Assembly: GCA_000320605.2 (NCBI GenBank)
Contig: KB445820.1
Coordinates: 186,001 to 250,000, forward strand
DNA: 64,000 nucleotides
Direction: 5' to 3'
DNA from: Gelatoporia subvermispora B
Taxonomy: Eukaryota > Basidiomycota > Agaricomycetes > Polyporales > Gelatoporiaceae
The notes under the pieces were generated by a model that did not search any database, had not been told where the DNA came from, and worked only from the letters and a program-made list of their open reading frames with translations. Each line of letters opens with the position of its first letter. Position 1 is the first letter of the stretch. Positions 49,298 through 60,377 of this stretch are shown here, piece by piece. Position numbers and translations under genes: made by a program.

Positions 49298-50667
49298 ATG
49301 CCTACAGGCTATGCTCCCCTTCCAAATCCGCGCTTCGCGCCGGAGGCAGAACGCGAGTTGGAGGCCGCCTTTGACTTGGACCACGACGAATCCTCTCCCG
49401 TAGCTAGCCCGCGCTCTTCGTCTCATCTTACGGCTGAAGACGATGCACCGTTGACGATCTCTATCCCCGGCGCATACGACTTTGAGCGCGACTATGACCA
49501 TCCGCCGCCCGGTTCGCCGCCTGGTCCGTCCACATCTGCTCAGCCAAACGATTTCGGCAACACCAACGGCTGTCTGCCAACGTCTCCTGTACGCCCTGTG
49601 GAACGAGGGCCATCCTTCTTTCGGCGAGCTGTGGGTGCATTGCTACCCCAACACTATGCTAGGCTTCCTACCGAGCCGACTCCTTCGCGACCGAGGGGCG
49701 GCGGGACGGATAACGATGGGGTCTTTGCGAATGTCATGGCCAAGCCTGGTAGAACTGTGTCCGTGAGGACGCACAATGGGGAGGTGGTTATGGTTCCAGA
49801 AGAAACACAGAAGGATCTGCCTCCAGTATGTGCCCCCTCATCCTTGATGCTACACTCCGCTGAGCCATTCTCCAAAGTCATACCAAGAGGCACAAGCAGA
49901 TGCTGTCCCCCCATACTGGGAGACTACCGTCCATGCACCCCTTCTCGATACCGGCGCAGATATGATTGTCGACGATCTGCCCACAGGCACGGCCTTCCTC
50001 TTCGTCGCCACGCTCGTTGTCTCGTATTTCTTCCAATTCGTCGGTTTTCTCCTCACCTACCTACTGCATACCACACATGCCGGGAAGTACGGCTCACGCG
50101 CCGGACTCGGCCTCACGCTCATTCACTACGGATTCTACTCGCGAAGTGGGCAGGATGTCTTGGAAGCTACCCCGGACTTAGGGATGCCAGCCGCAAACGG
50201 GACAGACTCGCTGCCTGTCGACTGGGAAACGCCTCCCAACGGTACATACGTGGAGTATATCGCTGATGATCCCAACTTTACATCGCGAGACTGGCTCTCT
50301 CTGCTTTTGATGACACTGGGTACGCTCTCGTATAATTTCCTTGTGACCGATGAGGAATTCATACCTTTTGTTCCCATTAGGCTGGTTCCTCTTCCTCTCA
50401 TCTATTGTCGGTTTCTACCGCGTCAAGCGGTGGGAGATGTCTATTGTGGCTTCCGCAAATACAACCTCACCACCGACGGAACAGCAGACCCGCGAGGAAG
50501 AGGAGCAATGGGACAACCTGCGCGATATATTCGGATTCGAGCGAGCTGCCGTTGACCTCGAAGCTGAACACACGGACACGAACCACCACCATGAGATCAA
50601 TGAGGGACCACTACAAGAAGCAGAGGTGCGGCTAGTACGGGATCTTAGGTCAGCAGGCTTGCTATGA
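49298..50667 (+). CDS. BSD2: Bsd2/NDFIP-type adaptor of the Rsp5 ubiquitin ligase
   Basis: Membrane adaptor (DUF2370) that recruits the HECT ligase Rsp5 to sort metal transporters and misfolded membrane proteins to the vacuole. The start at 49298 gives MPTGYAPLPNPRFAPEAERE and a Pro/Ser-rich cytosolic N-terminus. Exon 1 ends ...LPP at 49825 and exon 2 (from 49878) begins SYQEAQADAVPPYWETTVHA, so the PPSY ligase-binding motif (residues 175-178) is assembled across the splice junction. The conserved core follows: DMIVDDLPTGTAFLFVATLV, SYFFQFVGFLLTYLLHTTHA, KYGSRAGLGLTLIHYGFYSR, and after a further intron GWFLFLSSIVGFYRVKRWEM. These are three membrane segments as expected. The tail is acidic and ends LRSAGLL at 50667. 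Confidence 0.92.
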
Positions 50668-51200
50668 TCCTTTGAGCTTCACGTACCCCCTGTCCTGGAT
50701 AGCTATGTTTTGTGTTTCTCTCTGGTGTTCATTCGGGCCGAGAACTCTGTAGGTATCTATGCTGTGTGTACTGTCATTGCATCGGTTGTACCATACATCT
50801 CAGACGCTGGTCTATCGGATGGCAAGGAAGTGAGCACAAAGTTGAACGAGCTTGATAAACAAATATTCGCCGCTACCGTGCCGTATGACAATACATCATC
50901 GTGGTACAACGCCCGATGGGCGCCAAGCATTCCCATCTCGCTTTCATCACAAACTAACGACCTCTGGCTTTAGTTGGCCGGCCCTTGTGGAAGTCCGTAG
51001 GCTTGAACTGTGCTCAAGAATAGGACTTCAGATGGAACAGTACGGCTCGGTCATATTTGCGTCTTAGAAGCGATTGGTAGGATGACACGGCCCGAAGCCT
51101 AAAAGCGGCCTACACGTCGTTTCTCTCTTCGGTTCGCTTTCTTTGCACATAAATCATCTGGTCGTTTTATTTGGAGCTCGAAAGGAGTCCCTCGGTACCT
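50668..51200. other. Intergenic, no gene seen
   Basis: 533 bp between BSD2 and HEN1. An 87-codon open frame (50710-50973) lacks any recognisable motif. Confidence 0.55.
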
Positions 51201-52773
51201 ATGCTACAATCACCACCCACTGCACCGGCCTGCACGAATGAGCTCGAACAAGCGGAACTCCCGGTCACATTCTTCCCTCCGCTGTCGCAGCAAAGAAGGG
51301 CATGGGTCTTTGAAGTTCTCACTCGCGAAAAGGTCACAAGTGTGTGTAGTAGCTACTTTTGGGAAAATCATAGGTCTGATACCGTTAAACGTTGGATTGA
51401 ATAGATTCTCGACATCGGATGTGGCGAAGGCGACCTGATCGCTTGCCTGTGTAATCCTGCCCCGTGGCTTCCTCCATCCCACCACGCCGAGATACGGGCA
51501 TTCTTAGAATCACAGGAGTTGCCAAGTATCGAATACATCATACATGAGGAACCGTACATGCACCCCGTAAGGGTGATCGGCCTCGATATCTCAGCAGTAG
51601 ATCTATGCGATGCCATAAAACATACATCTCCGCCCAAGCCAACGGCACTCTCTTGGCCAAGATGGATTCCGCTTGATGTGGAAATATGGGAAGGCGGGCT
51701 GCAGTCGCTCAATCCTGTTTTCATGGATGTCGAGTGCATCGTCTCGACAGAAGTGTGCGTATTACCCATTACTGCAGTCTATGCGTCTATAGCATACGAA
51801 TATGATATGAAACTTCCTGTCCGTCATGTCCAGGATTGAGCACTTGCCAGAAGAGGTACTACAAGATTTCGCTCCCGTCATTCTGGGTGTCTACCAGCCA
51901 CGTCTGTTGCTCATCACGACGCCGTCTTATACTTTCAACGCACGGTTTACCGCACCTGACGCACCTCCGTCTGCGCGACGAGGATTCCCAGACCCAACGG
52001 GTCGAACAGACCGCATCTTCCGTCATTCCGATCACAAATTCGAATGGACAGTCGAGGAATTCACGGACTGGTGCGAGACCGTTGCTGACGATTGGGGTTA
52101 CGAGGCCCAGATCCGTGGCGTCGGCAAGCCTAACGAGAAGGACGAGTGGGACCGGGATGAGAGCCTCGGATGGGCAAGTCAAGTCGCCATGTTCAGGCGC
52201 AAAGAAGGGGACGTCTGGAAGAAAGTGCGACTTGCCAGGCGCGAACAGGTCGGGATCCTTAGCAGGGCGTCGCAGAGCCAACACCGTCTACTTGCGACTC
52301 ATCGACATGATCCCCACAAAAGTGCTGGGCACCCTTTACCATTGCGGACTATCGGTGATCTCACACATGAGCGGCTGCTGGACTATGGCATTGCTGCTTT
52401 CCCCGTCGGTCGCTTATGGACTGAGGGAGAACTCGACATACCATGTGGCGGATGCCTTGAGCTACTGGTCCTGGCGGCGGCAAAGCACAATGATCTGGCA
52501 GTGCGTTGCAACCCAGCGGAGAAGATTGAAAAGTGGGAAATCCTGCTCAAAAGCGGACTTCCCTCGCAATGTACCAAATCTGTCAACGATACGGCGCAAG
52601 ACGTTGTAGTCGATACCAGCTCCGAGTTTCTCGTCTCCCAAACAGACAATGCAACCTGGGGCAACGAGTCCTCCAGTTGGGGCGTTATGACGACGGACGA
52701 CTGGAACGTGAAGATACCTGCCGATGATTGGGGCTGGGGAGTGCCCTCAAGATGGGAGACGAATGAACCATAG
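51201..52773 (+). CDS. HEN1: HEN1-type small RNA 3'-terminal 2'-O-methyltransferase with WG/GW tail
   Basis: Methylates the 3'-terminal ribose of small RNAs to protect them. Exons 51201-51341, 51405-51754 and 51834-52773 join to 476 residues. The AdoMet site is SILDIGCGEGDLIACLCNPA, then VIGLDISAVDLCDAI. The Hen1 metal site is recreated over an intron: E163-V-I-E166-H167 with H228 in FRHSDHKFEWTVEEFTDW, matching the Glu, Glu, His, His set known from plant HEN1. PRLLLITTPSYTFNARF lies between them. After the catalytic domain comes a roughly 200-residue extension with a disordered, acidic end holding W439-G, W446-G and W463-G-W-G. WG/GW pairs in disordered context are the classic Argonaute hook. 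No plant-type N-terminal RNA-binding domains are present. Confidence 0.92.
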
Positions 52774-52937
52774 AATCAGTGTGACAAGCAGATGGTCATA
52801 GCTTCTCAAACCTTTGGAAGGCGGGTGGACGTCACTTCGATGCTTTACGGGTTGGACTATACCTCTTCGCTGTGTTACAGTCGTAACTGCTCGATCGGAC
52901 ACGTTTCTCATGTTTCCGTAACTGAACACAGATACAT

Positions 52938-54000
52938 TTACTCAACATAGTTTGTACCCGGCTCGAAATCCCATCGAAGGTCCACAGCTAAGAAGACGCC
53001 AGCTGCATCAGTCGCAGGCGTAACGAACACCTTCTCCAGATTATCTATGTCTTGCAATTGTCGCAGACTGTCGACGGGTAGTTTCTGTACCTTCCTTCAG
53101 AGTGCCTTCTAGGACGATAACATCTATCGGCGCACCGAAAGCTTAGACGGTTGTGAATGATATGTAAATGACCACCTGCCTGCACATTTCGGGTACTCGT
53201 CGACTTGGATGCCTTTTGACAATCACGGTGATGCTTAGGTCAGTGACTCTTCTGACAACTGGGCCTGCAGTATAGAATCTATGCCAGATTTAGCGAGAAT
53301 TTTGCATCATGCGCTTTGAGCACTTACGCTCTTGCAGCCACCGCATTGCATTAGTGTGTTACAGATTTTCACAACCGAACACCCAGGAGCTTCGCAACAT
53401 GCACGCAATGCGCCTGCATATTCATTGATCTTCGTTCCTCGATCGATCTGCTGACGAGGATGACGATCAAATCCACCGGCGACATCGGTGTCGATTTGCA
53501 CATTCCATTGTAGAGCCCTTTCTTTATGAAACGGTTCGGGAAGGGTGCTTAAAGGTTCTGCATGCCTTGATACATCAGGTTGAACATTGATGATCACCTC
53601 GAACTCACAAAGCAAGAAATTGCACGTCGATCGTGCAGAATAGCTCTTGCGCGATCCTGAACTTGTGATCATTCGATAGCTCAAGAAAGGACTAGCAGTT
53701 CATGTCTGCAGCAAAGTATGGAGTGCGTCCTCCGCTTCCGAAAAGATGAAGATCGCGGAAATCCGAGCGAATTGGCGCATGGCGGTGTCGAGCACCGAAT
53801 TAATTAAGGATTGGAATGTTTGTGCAGGAGTCCCGCCGAGAAAACGAGCACGGAATACAAACGAAGCGTTCAAGGGGGCTGGGGTCGCTAGGAGCGGTGT
53901 CACACCTCGAGAGTCCATGCAGTCGATCAGGCGACTCGGTTCTCAACGTGATCCACGCTACGAGTAAGTTCAAGAAGCATAAAATGAAGTACACAGACAC
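52938..54000 (-). pseudogene. Decayed ankyrin/MYND paralogue A
   Basis: Remnant of the 23404-25363 family. An ankyrin-like scrap (DSRGVTPLLATPAPLN) lies near 53850-53920. The pre-MYND exon aligns well (ALQWNVQIDTDVAGGFDRHP, NEYAGALRACCEAPGC, LMQCGGCKS with a GTAAGT donor). The second MYND half reads ILYCRPSCQKSH, then TGA (53240-53242), then PKHHRDCQK: the stop sits exactly where the family has the conserved Trp of CQxxxW. The C-terminal exon is clean (KLPVDSLRQLQDIDNLEKVF, ATDAAGVFLAVDL, ending GTNYVE, stop at 52938). The SEC-C region is missing. Confidence 0.7.
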
Positions 54001-54009
54001 TCCGGACAG

Positions 54010-55060
54010 TCAATACGTGTTCTGAACATGCTGATAAGCGGAGTCCGTGTAATCGGAATACATCGGTTTGCACGCTATGATTTCCTTGTGATAGCAGTAG
54101 AGATGAGCGATCCATATTTTCCGAGAATTACATGCTGCCTCATACCCTTGCTGTCTCTTTGCTGCTGCTTCTACCATGATCCTTGCCCTTATTTCGGGCT
54201 CGAATACGCTAGTGTCGGTGATCGACATCAATATACACCGGCTCCGACCAATGCATGCCCCTCGAAAGCTTCATCGAGACTCTCCATTTTACCCAGTTTC
54301 CTCAGCGAATCTTTCCTGAGTTTGAGACACTCCTGCTCGTAGACGCTGTGGGAGGGTAAGAGCTGTGAGAAACGGGGAGGATTGAGTGATGAAATACATG
54401 TAGGACAGCAATCGTACCTGTGAGTACTTGTCGAGTTTGATTACTCCATGTTTCATTGCGTTCTTATCTTGCTTGGATGCAACAGACTGTCGACAAGCAT
54501 TTGTGCTTGTCCCATGATGCTTTCTGACACTTCTGACTGCAGTAGAGGGCCTTTGCGACGATCGAGTGTTTCCAATTTTGCGAGAGAAGTCACTTCACTC
54601 ACCCGACTGCATGCACCACATTTCAGCAATTTGAGCGCTCCTCACTGGAATCGCGAGCAACCTTCGGCCTCGCACCGTGCAACAAGCGCAGCGCCGTTAG
54701 TAAATCTGCCATGCCCGCGTATTTCCACAGGCACTCTGACACAGTGGAGTGAACATCGAGGTCTGCGGCGCCCGAGATGCCAATCTGCTTGAACGTCTCT
54801 CGCGTGTTGATGGGATCTACCATGTAGGGTCTTTGGATAGCAAGGTGCTTCAACGCTAAAAATAAGGGTGTCTCCCCAAACATAACCCTCGTATCCACAT
54901 TTGAGCCCATGCAAATACACTCACAAGTAAGCGGGATGTCACCAAGGTATGCTGCAAAATGAAGACGGGTCCTCTTGTCGCCCTCTCCGAAGTGCTTCAC
55001 CTTGGCACACATCTCGAGAGGAGAATCGATGGTCGCAAGCCTAAGCTCTGTGTCAATCGA
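54010..55060 (-). pseudogene. Decayed ankyrin/MYND paralogue B
   Basis: Second remnant. Ankyrin text is clear (RTRLHFAAYLGDIPLTCECI, GETPLFLALKHLAIQR) at about 54880-55000, but the frame then runs straight into the MYND region with no SEC-C part, implying an internal deletion. The first MYND half reads GAALVARCEAEGCSRFQ, then an in-frame TGA, then GALKLLKCGACSR with a GTGAGT donor. The second half is YCSQKCQKASWDKHK. In the C-terminal exon a one-base deletion near 54234 separates VGAGV from ILMSITDTSVFEPEIR, which aligns to LMSVGSPNMFDPEIR of copy 1. At least three lesions, so not functional as a full protein. Confidence 0.7.
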
Positions 55061-55748
55061 GGTACTCTTGGTGAGTGCTTTGCGATACAGTTCGAAAACA
55101 AAACAGGTTAGCGTATATGGGAGAACGGATGGCGCAAAGTGAGCGCTTTGATGTACTCTTTTAAGAGTTGAGAAGGAAGAGAAGGGTGCGAGAAAGACTT
55201 AGATGGCATACTGCAGTAGATAGACGGGGAAAGAGACAAGAGACCTTCGAAGGAACCTCTCCTCTGGGCTGTTTATCATAGCCAGCCTGGCAATAGTAAT
55301 GGGTGAGTATCAAACGGAGAAGCCGCACACTGCCGAGTCAGAGCTGCAGGTCGCTGATTCTTCACGTTGAATTAGACATCATATTCCTTCGGATTCTATC
55401 TGACATTTAGTTTACACGGGGCAACTCGTGAATTCTGTACCAGGGTCCAGGATACCAGGGGTTCAGCGCTGGGGAGGAGAAACTTGCGAATTCTCGGAGG
55501 TATTCGATTAGGAAGATCGCAGAAGATTAATTACACTAGTAATCTAAGGCCTAACTTGAAGCGCTGATGGGTTCGCAGAGCACGCGGGACTCCACGCCCG
55601 GCTGCCGAATTCGGAGGTCGTGACAGACAGTTGCGTACTTAGTAGTGTACCGTAATACAATCCTCCTCATCCTCGCGCACACATGAAACATACTGAAACA
55701 TTAAACATCGCAGCCGCCAAGGCAAGGCCCACTGAATGTGAACTTCCA
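55061..55748. other. Intergenic between MYND copies
   Basis: About 690 bp. A tract at 55490-55525 (ATTCTCGGAGGT...TAGGAAG) resembles one at 60065-60100; each lies upstream of a decayed MYND copy, so these may be remains of duplicated flanks. No gene seen. Confidence 0.45.
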
Positions 55749-57718
55749 TCAGACGGGTGTTTCAATACACACCATCGTGTGACGCGGTCCGTCAAGCGTG
55801 CGGGAGCTTTCGAAAAGTGCGTGCGAGTCTAATGCCATGATGACACCTGCAGCTTCCATGGGAGGATTCCGCTTGAATACTTGGGTGATCGTTTTCATGC
55901 GACTTATGGCGCGCAAAGACTCTTTTTGGAGTTCCATAAGTTCGAGTTCGTACATCTCCTGCGATGGCAGCAACTGAGGGACCATAGTGAACATCATGAC
56001 ATAGATCATACGGTGAGCGTCTGACCTGCACATACTTCTCCGCAGTGGACTCTTCAGCATCTAGGTCGGAAACCTGGTACGCAGCAATATCAAGGCATGC
56101 GGCCTTGTGTCTCCGCCAATGTGCTCTCTGACACTGTTTACTGCAATACAAGATCTAATGGCTGCGTTAAAATGGTGTAGCATTGTTTAGGCCATACGCC
56201 ATTTCACTCACCTGTTGACACTTCATGCACCTCAACAGACGGACGCTTCTGCTTTCCACTGCAGAACAGCCGTCTGCTTCGCAACGTGCGATTAAAGCTC
56301 CTAGGTTTTTACCCAGCTTGGCATTTCGCTCAATCTCGTACGTCTCTCGCTTGTCCACACCGTGTGTGATGTAGTAATCGATGGCGGCATTCCACGTCTC
56401 GACAAACTTCTCGACATCTCGACGCATGTATGGAACTGAGCCCTCTTTATGGCTGACCATGCAAACAGTAGGACAAGATCAGTAGAGCTGGGACATCGAC
56501 TATATGAGGCTCTCACATATAGTATCGACCGGCAGTCTTCAGAGCATGCACAAATGCTGGATCAGCACGCCCTTGGGCCAACAGTTTGGTGGCCAACGCG
56601 GACTGATGTATCTCCCATGCTTTACTTAAGCGTGACTTGAAGATGGAGTCGTGAGGCTTTACATTAGGGAGGTGTAGAAAGAATGCCTTCAACGTCGTGA
56701 GCAACGCTCCGTCCATACTCGCTACATTATGTGCCGGGGAAGGGGACCACGTAATGACGAGACGCTGCGTCTGGTCATCCCAGCGATCCTTGAAATACAT
56801 CCCCTTCCTGCGGCAGCAAGTAGCGTATGGCCTGCGCTTGTCACAAGGACAGGGAAAATATGCGGGATACGGCTGTGAATTTGCAAGATGACATTGTTCG
56901 AGGAGTTTGCCGGACCAACAGGGACATTGCAGAGGGGGGCGTGGCTTTGCGGGTGTGTTGTCCCTGATAAGCTCCGACCAGTCGTCGCTGATAGATTGTG
57001 TGACGAATGGAAACAGTGTTCTGAGGTCCACAGGACCATGACGGTGAATGTCGGCGCCGTGCTCGACGAGTAGTCTGATCAAAGGCCAATAGCCTGTCTT
57101 GCAGATTATCGACAACGGTGTTTCGCCATTCACTTCGACATTGACATCGGCATGCTGCAACACGAGTGTCATAACGAGGAATGTTGCACACCAAAGCCGA
57201 TCTGGGCCTGCGTCACAGGATCGGGGCGGAAGTCCCACGAGTGGATCGAAATTAATCCACACCAGTGCCTGCTTGTGTTCGGCAGACTCCACGGATGCGT
57301 CGCGTTCTTCTGCTTGGATCATCATCGCCTGGGCCAGCAGCGCAAGCCGTTCTGGCTCGCACAAACGAACCATGTTACGGAACGCCCTGCAGGCAGACAA
57401 CAGCGGTGTATCACCGTCGTCGTCACGGCAGTTGATGTTGTGTCCCAGTCGGATCCACTCGTACGCGAGTGGAACGTCCCCGGTGATACACGCGAAGTGT
57501 AACACCGACTTGCTAACGGCCTTGTCTCCAGATCCAGAGGTCAGCGTGATAGGAGGTTCAGGTGAAGCACCTTTGGTGAGAACCTCTAAGCGGCGCGTTT
57601 CTATAACGGGGTTGTAGATGTGCGATGATGCCAGGTCGATTCGCGAATTTGCTTCGAAATCCTCGAGCATACGAGTGGGGAGGCAGATTAGCGCATGCTT
57701 ATGCGTTGAAGGAGGCAT
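55749..57718 (-). CDS. Ankyrin / double SEC-C / MYND zinc-finger protein, intact copy 2
   Basis: Paralogue of 23404-25363 with the same architecture. The start at 57718 (MPPSTHKHALICLPTRMLED) opens a 401-codon exon: ankyrin-like units from residue 71 (SVLHFACITGDVPLAYEWIR, GDTPLLSACRAF) to about 225 (GETPLSIICKTGYWPLIRLL), SEC-C motif one CPCWSGKLLEQCH at 265-277, motif two CPCDKRRPYATCC at 290-302. Following exons: RDVEKFVETWNAAIDYYITH, GALIARCEADGCSAVE, RLLRCMKCQQ and ILYCSKQCQRAHWRRHKAAC, a complete MYND finger keeping the Trp that copy A lost. The end is YELELMELQKESLRAISRMK and EAAGVIMALDS, stop at 55749. Low identity to copy 1 outside the motifs suggests an old duplication. No lesion seen. 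Confidence 0.87.
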
Positions 57719-59020
57719 GGCGACGGCTGATAGTGATTATAATCCTGTAAAGGTGAGAAAATACACGGCTGCTTGTTGCCTTTGGACGTGCTATGAGCCC
57801 CTCAGAATTGCTTGTCTCTTGTTCTGTGGATGGGGGAGTATCTCACAAGCCGAATCACAACTGTTTTCATTTTGGGGGGGTACCCTGTCGCAAAAAATAC
57901 ACACAGCGGAGTTGACGGGGTTCGAAGGATCTAGGTACGATCTACTGGCTAGCGGCGCGCCCGCTGAGCGCAGCAGAGGCAATGGGCGAGGCAAGGCAAG
58001 GCGGGGCGACGTGCCCGGGCACGTTGTTTGCAAGGCCTAGGGCTCGATTTCAAGCCGAAAGTTCCGCCTTGAAGCATCGCAGAACACTAATATAGATCGT
58101 ATCACTTCGTTTCATAGATGGCTGGCCCTTGCTACCCTCCTTCGCAGACGTCGTCGTGATATTTGAGGCTTGGAGTCCTGAACGGCCACCTCACCGATGA
58201 GAATCTGGGGTTCTCGGCACAGGTGCGCCGCTCGAAATCCGTGATCCGACTATCCGTCTTTTTGCGAGAGGTTACGCCCCCCCGTTATGAAAACAGCTGC
58301 AACGAATCGGGCGCCCATAGCGTCTTGATGCGTGACGGGAGACGCATGGTCCAACCCAGCCATTACTTGAGGCAGTACATTCGCGATCACCCCAGGAGAA
58401 CCCTGTATATGTGCCAAAAGGCGTACACCAGGTAAAATCATGTCCCTAAAGCACGCCCTTGCTCATTTTGGGCCAACGAGATAGATGCACTCTCAATGTC
58501 ACGGGCAAGATCCCCATATGATTCGGCTGATACCGGTTACGTATCTTCATGCAATTGGTGGAGACCTCTGCGCACAAGCTACATAGTAGACTCTATGTCT
58601 TTCAGAAGCTGTTCCCACTGGTGAAGAGCATGCTTGAGAACCTGATCCCAGTGGCGGAACCTCAATGTGCTGCAGGTGCTCTAAGTGATATATATAGACG
58701 TAAACTAGTCGTCACTAACAAGTTATGTATAGGTCAAATCACACACAAAAGAAGATGCACCAGGAATAGCGGCGCTGGGGGGTTATCCATCCTCTGAGCC
58801 ATCCACTTGTCCCAGGTCGGCTGTCGTGTTCTAAGAGCCTGTCCTAATCACAATGAAATCGGAACCTCGGATCCCGCAGGTAGGTCTTCTCCATTCCGAA
58901 GCCGGTCGACAGACGCGCACTGGTGACGTTCATCAGCGATTTATAGAACGCATGAATTCAATGCATCTTTGGAGGGACTGATTCTGTCCAGGCGTTCTTC
59001 CATCATACGCGACACTACCT
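57719..59020. other. Gene-free flank with degenerate inverted repeats
   Basis: About 1.3 kb. Two inverted, imperfect copies of a roughly 45 bp tract (about 57846-57895 and 58250-58300, sharing CTGTTTTCAT, a G run and TCGCAAAAA) face each other about 360 bp apart. No coding sequence recognised. Confidence 0.45.
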
Positions 59021-59450
59021 TCGATATTGCATTTGGGACGGGAAAAACTATGCGTGGCCAGTGAAACCTTGCGTGTAGTAGAGTGCGACCTCTTCCCCGC
59101 ACCAGAACGTATGTGTCGTCGTATGGTTTGGTTTTCCGATACCTGGGCTAGTAATTCCCTTGATGATCACGATTACAGTACTGCACGTAATACGCATGTA
59201 CTCCACATCCTCAAGAGTGTCCTATGAGTGGCACATACCTCCTTACAATCGGCACACTCCGTACACCCGAAGAGCACCCATCAACCTCGTAATGTGTGTA
59301 CAAGGAACCTCCATCGGGGGTGATCCTCGCATTGACCACTGCAATCTCTAGAGCGAAACGATTGAGCGTCTCTGAGCTCTGAGCGATGTAGTTATCGGTG
59401 ATGTAATTCCACTGTTTCACGAGACTAAAAGGTGGACATGTAGGAAACTG
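59020..59450 (-). pseudogene. Highly decayed MYND paralogue C
   Basis: Weak but ordered similarity: VKQWNYITDNYIAQ aligns to the helix before MYND, GGSLYTHYEVDGCSS to GALIARCEADGCSA (first Cys replaced by Tyr), then a frameshift to CTECADCKE followed by a GTATGTG donor. About 130 bp further, ALYYTQGFTGHA corresponds to the LYCS..CQ half with cysteines lost and an early TAG. No ankyrin part found. Confidence 0.4.
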
Positions 59451-60377
59451 CGACGGAAGCCATCAAACACTCGGTGTCAATTCGACTCTTTCTAGAACAG
59501 CCTGACAGCACTGTTGTAATCATCAAAGATGACTGGTTGACTGGTTGACTAGTTGGCGTGTCTTCGATGTCTGAGGCACAAGCAGAGGATGGTCAAACCC
59601 GGATTCAATAGAGCAATAACCTGGCTCCACGCCTATCCTGACGTCTGTGCCAAAAGATCGAGTCACGAAGGTCGGCATCAGTACATGAGCGAGTCACAAC
59701 GCAGAACGGGTTGCGATGCCGTTTACTGTTCGCGCTGCTACAGACCTGGATTCATGTTCGTAGTGGCTAGTTCGATGAGAGGGTCACAGATTGTGATATT
59801 GCTCCAGAGCCCAGGACAGAGGTGCACGGAGATGTGCGTGCCATCTTCTATAGTAATTGCGTACCGGTCACGGGACTTCCTTATCGAGAAAATTCACTAA
59901 AAATGGAAGGCGCAAGCTGGGGTCAAATTCAGAAGTCTTGCGATGTGACGCGCACACCGAGCAGCTGCAGCTACGACTCATCTTAAATCCCCGCCGTCTC
60001 CGACTTACTGATGTTGCAGTTCGTGCCGGAGGCACGGGAACCTGCTAGTAAGTAGCAAAATCAGATTCTCGGAGGTGCAGACGCTCGAATAGGAAGGTCT
60101 TTATGGTTGATAGGATAGGGTAACACGATCATGTGGCGGAGTTCAAGTGACGCCCGGCGCGCTAACTGGAAGTTCAACTTGCAAACCTCCTCCCCTCCTT
60201 GGACGGCGCGTCCGTTTCGATCTGTCTCAAGGACTGATTTATCTCAGCAGCTTCTCTCAGAATCATCAGCTAGTCTATAGATTCATCACACCCTGTCAAC
60301 TCTGCAGAGGCTAAGCTGCAACGTAGGGAGTCATCCCCGTTTCGATCACTGGATAACTTGCTGCGGACATTTGAACC
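59451..60377. other. Intergenic, no gene seen
   Basis: About 930 bp. A short tandem (three near copies of GACTGGTT at 59531-59554) is present. Frames up to about 115 codons have no motif. Confidence 0.45.
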
